A DNA stretch of 64,000 nt, from positions 231,182-295,181 of the forward strand of contig CAZYXG010000001.1 of NCBI GenBank assembly GCA_964650885.1, in the 5' to 3' direction. The notes under the pieces were generated by a model. The model did not search any database, was not told where the DNA came from, and saw only the letters and a program-made list of their open reading frames with translations. Within the stretch, counting starts at the first letter, position 1, and every line of letters starts with the position of its first letter. The translations under genes were made by a program, and so were the position numbers. Below are positions 44,986 to 53,595 of this stretch, piece after piece. The stretch comes from JAPLFM01 sp964650885 (GTDB taxonomy: Bacteria > Bacteroidota > Ignavibacteria > Kapaibacteriales > UBA2268).

Positions 44986-45554
44986 ATGAAAAAGTAATTT
45001 CTTCTAATTTTTATTTTTGCTACATTTGTTACAACATTAACTTGCAAAGACAAAAATATTATGAGTGGTAAAGTTATTGAAAACAGTAATATTGTAATCA
45101 TAGAGAGACTTGATGGTTCTGAATTAATAAAATATAATAATGAATCCGAATGGTATTTAAATAAAGTATCTACCCGAGAGATTAAATTAGCAATTCCTTC
45201 TTATGTTAATAAGAATAAACTAGCACGTATGCTATTTGAAGACTCAAAAGGAGTCGAATACATCTCATACGACAATGCTAAGACTTGGACTAAATACAAT
45301 GCTTCACAAAAATCAACTTCTAGTACAGAAGAAATTAATGTGAAAAGAGAGTATATAGTTGAAATGAAAAATAATTTCTTTATGGAATTTTAGGCTATGA
45401 AGAAGTGTTAATAGTTGATCTATTTGGAAATGTAATTTTACAGACATCCGGAACAGTAAACATTAGTATTAAACCCTTAGTTACTGGAACTTATTTTGTA
45501 ATTATTAAAGATGGAATTAATTCATTTTCAAACAAAATTTCAATTACCAGATAA
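44986..45554 (+). pseudogene. Decayed lipoprotein/T9SS gene with TAA at codon 4
   Basis: ATG at 44986 reads Met-Lys-Lys-TAA-Phe-Leu-Leu, then FIFATFVTTLTCKDKNI, a normal signal sequence with a lipobox-like Cys except for the TAA where Tyr is usual in this genome (MKKY starts occur at 3785 and 63113). The phase stays open from there through 45061 (MSGKVIENSNIVI) to a TAG at 45391. A neighbouring frame continues the protein as GYEEVLIVDLFGNVIL and GTYFVIIKDG, a T9SS sorting-domain end, to 45554. So it carries one nonsense codon and one frameshift. A 110-residue product from ATG 45061 is possible but would lack a signal and is not convincing. Confidence 0.7.
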
Positions 45555-45571
45555 ATTACTATATTAAAGCC

Positions 45572-45612
45572 AAAAAAAGACCTCAACTTAGCTAAAAGTT
45601 GAGGTCTTTTGG
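45572..45612. terminator. Bidirectional terminator between the decayed gene and the DUF4397 gene
   Basis: AAAAGACCTCAACTT (45575-45589) pairs perfectly with 45596-45610 over 15 bp, with T runs on both sides. It lies 22 bases after the DUF4397 protein's stop on the minus strand. Confidence 0.88.
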
Positions 45613-45631
45613 ATTTAAAGTGTTTTGGAAA

Positions 45632-48049
45632 TTACTTCACAACTGTGAAAGAACCAACTATGTTATCTTTTGCTGATTTCGCAGTATATCTATAAACACC
45701 ATTAGTTAAAAATGGTAAGTTTAAATTGATATAGTTTGTTCCAGAAGTCAAATTAGTAAAGTCTTGTGAATATACTTTTTGTCCATTTGTATCGAATACT
45801 GTCAAAACTAAATTTTCTGAAATGTTATTCAAATCTAATTTAATTATTGCAACTCCAATGCTTGGGTTTGGCATTACATTATTCGAATTTGTATTGTTTG
45901 CTGTGTATTCAACAGAATTAATACTTTCTTCATCAATTACGCTCACAAATCCATCTTCCGTAACAGCAAGCAATTGGAAAGGCTGACCGTTGCTATTTTT
46001 TGTAGAATCTAAAAATCCAGATGCTACAATAGTCGTAGATAATCCTTTCATACCTTCAGTTTTAAAAGGCAGAAGATATTTCTTTAAAATTGTAGTGCCT
46101 GTTGCATCTCTCAATTGCAATAAATAATCCAATTGTGGTAATTCTAAATAGTTACTAAATTTGCCGTAAGACAAATCATTGATTAGTTCACCAGCAGTTT
46201 TCTCATAAATGTCAATAGTTGGAGCATCAGTCGAGCCATGGAATACCATCAAATCTATATTTTCAGAATTCAATGCAGCTATTCTCGATTGACTAACATA
46301 CAAATCAAATGGAGTTGCTGGGTTATAGCCAGTTGGTGAAACAATACCATTTGCAATAATAGTATAAAAAGCACCATTTACTAAAGTGTATTTGTATTTA
46401 GCAATTGCTTCAGAAGTGTCTTTTGCATTTGGCAATGCAATTGAAACTACAATTTCTACATCTGATGGAAAATCTATATAAGGAGTTGCCGTTCTAAATT
46501 TAAAATTAGGAATCGCTTTTTGATTTCCAACCCAAATATCAACAGTTTCAACTGCTTTATCAGCAGAATTATGAATAATTTGAACTTTCGCAGAATTTTC
46601 ATCTGCTTCTGGCATTAATTCGATAACTGTTCCATCATTTTTCACCATAATAATACCAAAAGGTGTAGCATTGCTATTTTGGGTTGGGTCTGCAAATCCT
46701 GAAGCCAAAAGTACAAAAGTTTCACCTTTTAAATTAAGTGAATTAAAGGGAGCTAAATAAGTTCCCAATAATTCTTGTGAACCTGCTGGATAAATTTTTA
46801 GTTTTAAATTTTCGAATGGCAATTCAGTATAAGCATAGAATTCACCATAGAAAGCATTTGAAATTACAGAAGTAAAAGTTTGGTTAGCATTTTCTATAGA
46901 TAAATCAACAGGTGGAGCATCGGTAACACCATGGAAAGTTAAAACTTCATTTTTCTCAGGATTAGTTGCTTTTTCTTTACCCATATTATACAATTTCAAA
47001 TCGAATGGAATAATTGGAGCATATCCAGTGCTTGATACTATTCCACTTGCCACCAAAATGTTTCTTGTTTCTGGCTCTAAAGTAATATTAAATTGCTTAA
47101 CAGCACCAACAGTATCATTAGATTTTGCAGCAGTTACTGCAATACTTAATGGAAAACCAGCAGGTAACTCAGTGTATGCAGTTGCTTCACGGAATTTCAC
47201 TCCAGCAAATGCTTTAGAATTATTCACCCAAATATCAACACTTTCAGCCGCTTTATCTGCACAGTTGTGAATAATTTGAGCTTTAGCATATTTCAAAGTG
47301 TTTGCTGGCGGCAATGCTATTACATCGCCAGTTGGCAAAGCTGCGTAAAGACCAAATGCATCGCCATTGCTATTTTTAGTTGGATCGAAAAATCCAGAAG
47401 CAAAAACCACTAATGCAAAACCTTTTGCTTGTAAAGTTTTTAATGGCACATCATATTTTGCAATTGCTTCAGTAGAATTTACTGTTCTTACTTCCAAAGC
47501 ATAATCTTCTGCAGGAAGCGACAAGTAACCTTGGAACTGGCTATATGAGATATTAGACACTAATTTAGTATTGGTTACTTTTGTTTCCCATATATCTACA
47601 GCTGGTGCATCTGTTGACCCATGCAATACTAGTATGTCTGTTTTATTTGGGTCGGTACTTGTGATTTTGCCACCTTCAAACACAGACAATTCAAATGTTT
47701 TTTTAGGATTATAACCGCTTGCAGAAACAATTCCATTGGCTACAATCACATATCTTTTCATCAAATCCATAGCATAAGTTTTGTTGAATATAGCTTTTGT
47801 AGTATCGACTGCACCAGGGGTCGTAATCGCAATAGTAACGCTCAATGCTTGAATTGGTGTCCAAGTTGTAGCTTTTCTAAATTCTAAATTTTGAACTGTT
47901 CTTACATTGTTCACCCATACATCAACTTTTTTCGCAGCTGCATCAGCACAATTATGAATAATTTGCACAGTTGCTGCATTTGTTTCAGTAGTTGCAAGTA
48001 AAGAGAAAATGCTTACAAATACAAAAACTAATAATTTTAAACTTTTCAT
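45632..48049 (-). CDS. T9SS-secreted protein with three DUF4397 double units
   Basis: 805 residues with a signal peptide (residues 1-25). The mature part is three tandem units of about 230 residues starting near 28, 257 and 489 (VQIIHNCADAAAKKVDVWVN, AQIIHNCADKAAESVDIWVN, VQIIHNSADKAVETVDIWVG). Each unit holds two DUF4397-like halves (the second marked by VLHGSTDAPAVDI) and ends in DPTKNSNG or a close variant. A type A T9SS sorting domain ends the protein (LTVFDTNGQKVYSQDF, VYRYTAKSAKD). DUF4397 proteins are surface or spore-associated beta repeats of unknown ligand; adhesion is plausible. A repeated structure built by duplication is certain from the sequence. Confidence 0.85.
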   Translation of the reverse strand: MKSLKLLVFVFVSIFSLLATTETNAATVQIIHNCADAAAKKVDVWVNNVRTVQNLEFRKATTWTPIQALSVTIAITTPGAVDTTKAIFNKTYAMDLMKRYVIVANGIVSASGYNPKKTFELSVFEGGKITSTDPNKTDILVLHGSTDAPAVDIWETKVTNTKLVSNISYSQFQGYLSLPAEDYALEVRTVNSTEAIAKYDVPLKTLQAKGFALVVFASGFFDPTKNSNGDAFGLYAALPTGDVIALPPANTLKYAKAQIIHNCADKAAESVDIWVNNSKAFAGVKFREATAYTELPAGFPLSIAVTAAKSNDTVGAVKQFNITLEPETRNILVASGIVSSTGYAPIIPFDLKLYNMGKEKATNPEKNEVLTFHGVTDAPPVDLSIENANQTFTSVISNAFYGEFYAYTELPFENLKLKIYPAGSQELLGTYLAPFNSLNLKGETFVLLASGFADPTQNSNATPFGIIMVKNDGTVIELMPEADENSAKVQIIHNSADKAVETVDIWVGNQKAIPNFKFRTATPYIDFPSDVEIVVSIALPNAKDTSEAIAKYKYTLVNGAFYTIIANGIVSPTGYNPATPFDLYVSQSRIAALNSENIDLMVFHGSTDAPTIDIYEKTAGELINDLSYGKFSNYLELPQLDYLLQLRDATGTTILKKYLLPFKTEGMKGLSTTIVASGFLDSTKNSNGQPFQLLAVTEDGFVSVIDEESINSVEYTANNTNSNNVMPNPSIGVAIIKLDLNNISENLVLTVFDTNGQKVYSQDFTNLTSGTNYINLNLPFLTNGVYRYTAKSAKDNIVGSFTVVK

Positions 48050-48334
48050 TAAACTAACTCCGAGATATTATTGAATAAATAATTTTCATTATAAGTCGGA
48101 AAAATAATTAAATTATTGTGAATTTTTTGTTAATATTGTTCGAATTTGTAGAAATAATTTGTAATTGTATTAGAATTGTCAATAAGATATGGAAGTTTGT
48201 TTTGTCTAATTTGGAGTTTGCGAAATGGAGAATTAAAGGACATAGTTTCCTTTAAACAATAATTTAATGAAATTATTGAAAATTCAAAATCAAGGGGGAG
48301 TTTGTGCTAAGAGATTGTTTTATAAGTAGTTTGC
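48050..48334. other. Non-coding stretch upstream of the DUF4397 gene
   Basis: About 285 bases with no gene. It carries one dyad, TTAAAGGA (48233-48240) and TCCTTTAA (48248-48255) with a 7-base spacer, which could be an operator or weak terminator. No clear TAnnTTTG promoter for the minus-strand DUF4397 gene was found. Confidence 0.4.
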
Positions 48335-48513
48335 TTAATTCTTGATAATCATAAACTTAACTACTTCTTGATTGTCTAGTAGAATTTGCAAAAGATAAGT
48401 CACTGCTTGGCAATCAAACTTAATTTCATTTCCTACACGTTCTAACCCACCTACTTCAGAGCCAAGCAAATCATATAGTTTTTCATTTTGTTTTATTAAA
48501 TAATCTTTCTTTT
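48335..48513 (-). pseudogene. Remnant of a T9SS C-terminal sorting domain
   Basis: On the minus strand the frame ending at TAA 48335-48337 reads NEKLYDLLGSEVGGLERVGN and then TYLLQILLDNQEVVKFMIIKN, the shape of a type A T9SS sorting domain. An in-frame TAA at 48514-48516 stops it upstream, and no start or signal sequence is present. It is the last piece of an otherwise deleted secreted protein gene. Confidence 0.65.
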
Positions 48514-48551
48514 AAATCAAATTAATAATATATTTCATAGCAACCAAAAAA

Positions 48552-48574
48552 AAGGGAGTTGATTAAACTCCCTT
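48552..48574 (-). terminator. Terminator of the greA-sigma factor-anti-sigma operon
   Basis: AAGGGAGTT (48552-48560) pairs with AACTCCCTT (48566-48574), followed on the minus strand by a T run. It lies 5 bases after the stop of the gene at 48580. Confidence 0.88.
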
Positions 48575-48579
48575 CTTAT

Positions 48580-49035
48580 TTACTTATTTCTGTTTTTCAG
48601 TCGCATTAGGTTTTTGCGTAGCTCAATTGGAAATTTCCTTTCAAAGACCACTAACTTTGCATATTCTTTTTCGGAAAGCATAGTTTTCAAATTGGTGTTC
48701 ATTTCTGTGTTCAATTGATTGAGTTCGTTTTGCAATCTTTCAATTTTGTCAACATTCGCTTTAAATTCGGCTGTTTTTCCATCAGCTATTAGCTTTTCCA
48801 AATCCAGAGCAGAGTAATCGAGTTCTTTTGTCTTATCATCAATTTTGTTTTGATAGCTATTGTATTTCAATAAGAATTTCTCAGCTTTTTCCTCTGGCAA
48901 ATCCAAATAATCTATCATTTTAATTTTCTTCAATGTTTTGATTCTTTCCATCATATTACTAGAATCTGCATACATTCCAATAGTAGAAAAGCAAAAAACT
49001 AAAAATATAATTTTAATTAAATGACGCATTTCCAA
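48580..49035 (-). CDS. Small periplasmic helical protein of the sigma-factor operon
   Basis: 151 residues. A signal peptide (MRHLIKIIFLVFCFSTIGMYA) is followed by a wholly helical, charged domain (KLIADGKTAEFKANVDKIERLQNELNQLNTEMN). The organisation resembles small CpxP/Spy-like or metal-sensor periplasmic proteins found after ECF sigma and anti-sigma genes, but no LTxxQ motif is seen, so the family is not certain. It overlaps the anti-sigma gene by 23 bases and is probably a target or sensor of that system. Confidence 0.65.
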   Translation of the reverse strand: MEMRHLIKIIFLVFCFSTIGMYADSSNMMERIKTLKKIKMIDYLDLPEEKAEKFLLKYNSYQNKIDDKTKELDYSALDLEKLIADGKTAEFKANVDKIERLQNELNQLNTEMNTNLKTMLSEKEYAKLVVFERKFPIELRKNLMRLKNRNK

Positions 49036-49708
49036 GTTCCTTTATTAAATTTTGAAAATCATTTTCGCTGATGTCTGATTTCGTTAATGTTCTTTCTATC
49101 AAGTTTTTGTTGGCTGAGTTCGATTGCATTAGCAAATCGAAATATTCCATATTTTCAGTTTCTTCCAAATCAATGTATTCGTAGGCAAGCTCATCGAGTT
49201 CGGTAGTTTTATCGAAAGCTAAAGCCAAATCTTCTGTCTGTGAATTAGGGTGAATGAAATTAATCAAATCGTTTTCTTCATCAGAAATCAGAATAGCCAT
49301 TTCTTTCTGAGTGAAAACAGCACTATGTGGTTTGTTCCCAATTACATAATCAACTACGTCGGAAAGTTTATATTCGCCAACTATAAATGCTATCAACATC
49401 ATAATAGCAATTGGCAGAACAAATCTTTTAAGTCCAATTTGCTTTTTGTATCTGCGTTTTTCCCTTTTAGAATTCACTTTCACCGATAAATCTTTAGTGC
49501 GTTCTGAAAGGAACTTATCCATATCCATTTGGTCAATACTACTGAAAATAGCTCTCACTTCTTCAATTTCTTCATTTAGTTCAGGATAAAATTGCAGATT
49601 GTATTCAAATATTTTGTCTTCGCTTTCGGATAGTCTTTCAAAAGCATAATCGGAGAGCAAATCATGCATTTCTTCTAAACTAATCTTTTTATAAACTTCT
49701 TTGTTCAT
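49013..49708 (-). CDS. Putative membrane anti-sigma factor
   Basis: 231 residues. The N-terminal cytoplasmic part (about 1-95) is helical and contains LLSDYAFERLSESEDKIFEY, the kind of segment in which anti-sigma factors bind region 2 and 4 of their sigma, but no zinc-binding HxxxCxxC is present. A single helix (GLKRFVLPIAIMMLIAFIVGEY) follows, then a periplasmic domain rich in Glu and Asn. Its four-base overlap with the ECF sigma gene supports the anti-sigma role. The signal sensed is not known. Confidence 0.65.
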   Translation of the reverse strand: MNKEVYKKISLEEMHDLLSDYAFERLSESEDKIFEYNLQFYPELNEEIEEVRAIFSSIDQMDMDKFLSERTKDLSVKVNSKREKRRYKKQIGLKRFVLPIAIMMLIAFIVGEYKLSDVVDYVIGNKPHSAVFTQKEMAILISDEENDLINFIHPNSQTEDLALAFDKTTELDELAYEYIDLEETENMEYFDLLMQSNSANKNLIERTLTKSDISENDFQNLIKELGNASFN

Positions 49709-50280
49709 TTTTTCAATCCAGTTATTTCTTTCGTAATTTTTTGCACAGCTTGATAGTAGTTTGCTTTAAGTCCGCCCACGCTTGTTCCTAGCATATCGGA
49801 AATTTCTTCATAAGTAAATCCATCGAAGTAACGAAGTGCAAAAGTTTCTCTTTGCTTCTGCGGCAATTTGCCCAAAAGCTTATTGAAATTCTCAGTAAAT
49901 TCTTTTATTTCCAATTCTTGCAAAGGAGAAAATGAATTTGAATTTAATTCAAAATCCTCTCTTTCCGAATTCATTGTAAAAAAATTAATTATCTTTTTTT
50001 TGCGAAGGTGATTTTTGGCAAGATTAGCAGTAATCGTATAAAGCCAAGTGCGAATATTGCTTTCGCTTTTGAATCTATAAAGATTATCTAATGCTTTTAT
50101 GAATGCTTCCTGAGCCACATCTTCAGCGTCTTCGTGTTGCCCTAAAAATCGGAAGGCAATCGAATAGACAAACTTTTGATGTCTTCTGACAAGTGCATTA
50201 GCTGCTCTCTGGCTATTCGAGGAGCAGTATTCAGCAATTATTTCACTGTCGTTATCATAAAGCAAAGTCAAAGTATCCAT
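49705..50280 (-). CDS. ECF-type RNA polymerase sigma factor
   Basis: 191 residues from ATG 50280; an ATG at 50316 adds 12 residues not typical of the family. Region 2 is EDAEDVAQEAFIKALDN with RTWLYTITANLAKNHLRKK, and region 4 is LPQKQRETFALRYFDGFTYEE plus a helix-turn-helix (EISDMLGTSVGGLKANYYQA). It directs RNA polymerase to a specific promoter class when released by the anti-sigma factor encoded immediately downstream. It begins 60 bases after the end of greA and probably belongs to its transcript. Confidence 0.92.
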   Translation of the reverse strand: MDTLTLLYDNDSEIIAEYCSSNSQRAANALVRRHQKFVYSIAFRFLGQHEDAEDVAQEAFIKALDNLYRFKSESNIRTWLYTITANLAKNHLRKKKIINFFTMNSEREDFELNSNSFSPLQELEIKEFTENFNKLLGKLPQKQRETFALRYFDGFTYEEISDMLGTSVGGLKANYYQAVQKITKEITGLKK

Positions 50281-50339
50281 AAGAATCGCACGCTTCAAAT
50301 AAAACTTAGACAGCAAAAAGCGTGCAATGGTTTAATTGA

Positions 50340-50813
50340 TTATTTAGATATTTCTAATATCTCGAAGTTTTGTATTCCAGAAGGTAAATCAACAGTAGCT
50401 ATATCGCCTTTGCTTTTCCCCATAAATGATTTGCCAAGTGGCGAAGTAATAGAGATTTTGTTCAGCTCAAAATCAGCTTCCTCTGGCGAAACCATTTGGT
50501 AAGTCATTTCGCTATTGTTTTTCTGATTGATTACTTTCACAAAGGTAAGTATATATACTTTATCGTCTGGGAATTCTCTTGGATCTATCACTCTAGCTTT
50601 TGAAAGAGTGATTTGCATTTTAGCAATTCTCAATTCCATAAGCGATTGTGCTTCTTTTGCTGCATCGTAATCAGCATTTTCCGACAAATCACCGTGTGAG
50701 CGGGCATCTGCAATTTGCTGAGCCATGTGTTTTCTGCCACGAGTAGTAAGGTCTCTCACACTTTCTTCAAGTTCTTTAATTTTTTCTTTAGTTAAATAAA
50801 TAACATCTGACAT
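50340..50813 (-). CDS. greA: Transcription elongation factor GreA
   Basis: 157 residues from ATG 50813, matching GreA length. An upstream ATG (50840) lies inside the ribBA terminator and is rejected. The N-terminal coiled-coil hairpin carries GDLSENADYDAAKE, whose tip acidic residues stimulate RNA cleavage in backtracked RNA polymerase. The C-terminal FKBP-like domain ends in IQNFEILEI. AAGGAAC lies 10 bases before the start codon. Confidence 0.94.
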   Translation of the reverse strand: MSDVIYLTKEKIKELEESVRDLTTRGRKHMAQQIADARSHGDLSENADYDAAKEAQSLMELRIAKMQITLSKARVIDPREFPDDKVYILTFVKVINQKNNSEMTYQMVSPEEADFELNKISITSPLGKSFMGKSKGDIATVDLPSGIQNFEILEISK

Positions 50814-50829
50814 TTCAAGTTCCTTTATA

Positions 50830-50862
50830 AAAAATGTCATTTCCCAAGAGAAATGACATAGT
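50830..50862 (-). terminator. Terminator of the nnr-vanZ-tgt-yajC-ribBA operon
   Basis: TGTCATTTC (50835-50843) pairs with GAAATGACA (50850-50858), followed on the minus strand by TTTTTT. It lies about 35 bases after the ribBA stop, just upstream of greA. Confidence 0.88.
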
Positions 50863-50893
50863 TTTTTTTAATTTCATTATTTCAAGATACAAT

Positions 50894-52090
50894 TTACATA
50901 CCGTGGAGCAAATGACCAAGTTTATATTTCTTAGTCTTCAAATAATTCTCATTATTTTCATTTGATTCAATTACAATTGATTCAAGTCCAACAACTTCAA
51001 TTCCATAACTTTCCAACCCAACTCTCTTTTTGGGGTTGTTTGTAAGCAAAGTCATTTTCTTCACTCCTAAATCTCTAAGAATTTGAGCACCAACTCCATA
51101 ATCTCTAGCGTCTGGTTTGAATCCAAGTTCCACGTTTGCTTCCACAGTGTCTCTGCCTTGCTCTTGAAGTGAATAAGCTTTGATTTTATTTACAAGTCCA
51201 ATTCCTCTGCCTTCCTGGCGCATATAAAGCAAAATGCCTTTGCCATTTTCTTCAATTTTTGCTAATGCTCTATGAAGCTGAGGGCCACAATCACAACGTA
51301 ATGATCCAAAAACATCGCCTGTCAAACATTCAGAGTGAACACGAACTAAAATTGTTTCATCTGGAGTCCATTCGCCTTTAATTATAGCAACATGCTCTTT
51401 ACCATCTACTACATTTTCGTAAACTTTGAATTTGAAATCGCCAAATTCAGAAGGAATTGCAGCTGTCGCTACACAATTCACTAAGCTATCTGTTTTCAAC
51501 TTATAAGCTATTAAATCTTTAACTGTAGTTATTTTTAAATTATGCTTAACGGCAAATAATTCAAGCTCTGGCTTACGTGCCATAGTTCCATCTTCATTGA
51601 TTATTTCGCAAAGTACACCACAAGGTTTCAGCCCTGCTAATTTCATCATATCTACTGTAGCTTCAGTATGCCCAGAGCGACGAAGCACTCCACCTGGCAC
51701 AGCAATCAATGGAAAAATATGACCTGGTCTAGCAAAATCATTTGGTTTTGCAGCACTATCTGCCAATGCTCTAATTGTGGCGGCTCTATCGAAAGAAGAT
51801 ATACCTGTGCTAGTACCGTGAACCAAATCAACACTAACAGTAAACTTAGTGTCGTGCAATGCAGAGCCATCACGCACCATCATATTAAGTTCAAGTTCTT
51901 CAGCTCTTTCTTTTGTGATGGCAACACAGATTAATCCTTTGCCGTGAGTTGCCATAAAATTTACCATATCTGGCGTGCAGAGTTCCGATGAGCAAATCAA
52001 GTCGCCTTCGTTTTCTCTATCCTCATCGTCCATAACGATTATCATTTTACCTGAAGCTAAGTCTTTTAGAGCTTCTTCTATTGAATTCAT
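50894..52090 (-). CDS. ribBA: Bifunctional DHBP synthase / GTP cyclohydrolase II
   Basis: 398 residues. The N-terminal half is RibB (DDEDRENEGDLICSSEL, then GHTEATVDMMKLAG), which makes 3,4-dihydroxy-2-butanone 4-phosphate. The C-terminal half is RibA (RVHSECLTGDVFGSLRCDCG with zinc cysteines; RQEGRGIGLVNKIKAY), which opens GTP. Both feed riboflavin synthesis. It is 25 bases after yajC and no FMN riboswitch is present upstream. It ends the operon beginning at nnr. Confidence 0.96.
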   Translation of the reverse strand: MNSIEEALKDLASGKMIIVMDDEDRENEGDLICSSELCTPDMVNFMATHGKGLICVAITKERAEELELNMMVRDGSALHDTKFTVSVDLVHGTSTGISSFDRAATIRALADSAAKPNDFARPGHIFPLIAVPGGVLRRSGHTEATVDMMKLAGLKPCGVLCEIINEDGTMARKPELELFAVKHNLKITTVKDLIAYKLKTDSLVNCVATAAIPSEFGDFKFKVYENVVDGKEHVAIIKGEWTPDETILVRVHSECLTGDVFGSLRCDCGPQLHRALAKIEENGKGILLYMRQEGRGIGLVNKIKAYSLQEQGRDTVEANVELGFKPDARDYGVGAQILRDLGVKKMTLLTNNPKKRVGLESYGIEVVGLESIVIESNENNENYLKTKKYKLGHLLHGM

Positions 52091-52115
52091 CTTATCTCAT
52101 TTGTAAAAGAATTAA

Positions 52116-52436
52116 TTAATCTACCACACTTACAATTGCTGCTATATCGAATCGCACATTAACATTATTAGCGATTTCAATTAATGCAGTTTTATCGTTT
52201 ATTTCAACTATTTTGCCGTGCATACCAGTGCCAGTAACCACTTTATCGCCTTTCTTCAATGCAGAAAGCATATTTTGCATTTCCTTTTGGCGTTTTTGTT
52301 GAGGGCGTATCATCATAAAATACATAATGGCAAGAATTGCCCCAAACATTACTAACGTGGGAACCATACTTTCAGCTCCGCCTTGCCCACCAGCTGGGGG
52401 TGCCATAGCTAACACTATTTGATTATCAACAAACAT
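52116..52436 (-). CDS. yajC: Preprotein translocase subunit YajC
   Basis: 106 residues. A glycine-rich N-terminus (MAPPAGGQGG) precedes one membrane helix (LVMFGAILAIMYFMMIRPQQKRQKE), and then the cytoplasmic KKGDKVVTGTGMHGKIVEI domain. YajC is an accessory subunit of the SecDF-YajC complex. It is next to tgt, the usual neighbour of yajC in many bacteria. The first ATG may be a few residues inside the reported start (MAPPAGG). Confidence 0.92.
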   Translation of the reverse strand: MFVDNQIVLAMAPPAGGQGGAESMVPTLVMFGAILAIMYFMMIRPQQKRQKEMQNMLSALKKGDKVVTGTGMHGKIVEINDKTALIEIANNVNVRFDIAAIVSVVD

Positions 52437-52458
52437 TATATTTCCTTTTTGAAATTAA

Positions 52459-53595
52459 TTAAACTTTTGATTCGTAAACACTTAAAATTTCTTTTTTCCA
52501 ATGACGGAACTCACCACTAATAATTTTTTCTCTAGCAGTTCGCACTAACCAAAGATAGAAAGCTATATTATGGATAGTTGCTAATTGATAGCCAAGTATC
52601 TCGTCTGTCATAAATAAATGGCGAAGGTAGCCAAGACTAAAATTCTCACTAGTATATGATTTAACATAAGAATCTGGCGACTCTTGAGAAAATTTATACT
52701 TAGCATTTTTTAAATTGATTTTACCTGTACTTGTAAATATTTGTCCGTTTCTTGCATTGCGTGTAGGCATTACACAGTCAAACATATCCACCCCACGTTC
52801 GATTGATTCGAGTATATTCTGAGGAGTGCCAACTCCCATAAGGTATCTTGGTTTATCTATAGGTAAATTATCAGTGCAAATATCTGTCATTTCGTACATT
52901 AATTCAGCAGGTTCGCCTACTGATAGACCACCAATGGAATAGCCATCAAAATCAAATTGAGACATCCACCCGCAATAATCTTCTCGCAAATCTTTGTGCA
53001 TTCCACCCTGTCCAATAGCAAAAATGAATTGCTTATGTCCATAGAGCTGCTGAGTGTTATTGAAATGCTTAAGAGAACGCTCAGCCCAATCCTTAGATAG
53101 CTTTACAGAATCTTCGACATACTTTCTTTCCGATGGATAATCAACACACTCATCAAGAACCATCATTATATCGCTACCTAAATCTCTTTGAATTTCAACA
53201 ACTTTTTCTGGAGTGAATAAATGTGTAGAGCCATCTATATGTGATTTAAACATAGCACCTTCGCTTGATAGCTTTCGATTTGCACTCAAAGAAAACACTT
53301 GATAACCACCGCTATCTGTTAGAATTGGTCTATCCCAATTCATAAACTTATGTAATCCACCAAAACTTTGGAATACTTCAGTTCCAGGTCTAAGGTATAA
53401 ATGATATGTGTTTCCAAGAATTATTCTCGCATCAAGTTCTTTAAGTTCACGCTGCTCCATTGCCTTAACAGTGGCTTGAGTACCTACTGGCATAAAAATA
53501 GGAGTAGGGATTTCACCATGATCAGTTATAATTTTTCCAACTCTTGCTTTGCAATCTGTGGAAGTTTGTTCTAAAGTGAAAAAGGGCTTATTCAA
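52459..53595 (-). CDS. tgt: tRNA-guanine transglycosylase lacking the zinc cysteines
   Basis: 378 residues. Tgt exchanges guanine 34 of Asn, Asp, His and Tyr tRNAs for preQ1. Active-site residues are intact: Asp94 in ILTDSGGYQVFS and the nucleophile Asp273 in FDCVMPTRNARNG. The zinc-site region is altered. In the E. coli enzyme three cysteines and a histidine hold zinc; here aligning YLRHL and TIHN blocks puts Val311, Ser313 and Ser316 at the cysteine positions, with His342 retained. The loop presumably folds without metal, as may be common in Bacteroidota. Overlaps vanZ by 8 bases. Confidence 0.93.
   Translation of the reverse strand: MNKPFFTLEQTSTDCKARVGKIITDHGEIPTPIFMPVGTQATVKAMEQRELKELDARIILGNTYHLYLRPGTEVFQSFGGLHKFMNWDRPILTDSGGYQVFSLSANRKLSSEGAMFKSHIDGSTHLFTPEKVVEIQRDLGSDIMMVLDECVDYPSERKYVEDSVKLSKDWAERSLKHFNNTQQLYGHKQFIFAIGQGGMHKDLREDYCGWMSQFDFDGYSIGGLSVGEPAELMYEMTDICTDNLPIDKPRYLMGVGTPQNILESIERGVDMFDCVMPTRNARNGQIFTSTGKINLKNAKYKFSQESPDSYVKSYTSENFSLGYLRHLFMTDEILGYQLATIHNIAFYLWLVRTAREKIISGEFRHWKKEILSVYESKV

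Noticed and set aside
50814..50840. Upstream ATG of greA at 50840.
   Set aside because: It lies inside the ribBA terminator stem; the ATG at 50813 has a purine-rich site 10 bases upstream and gives the family length.
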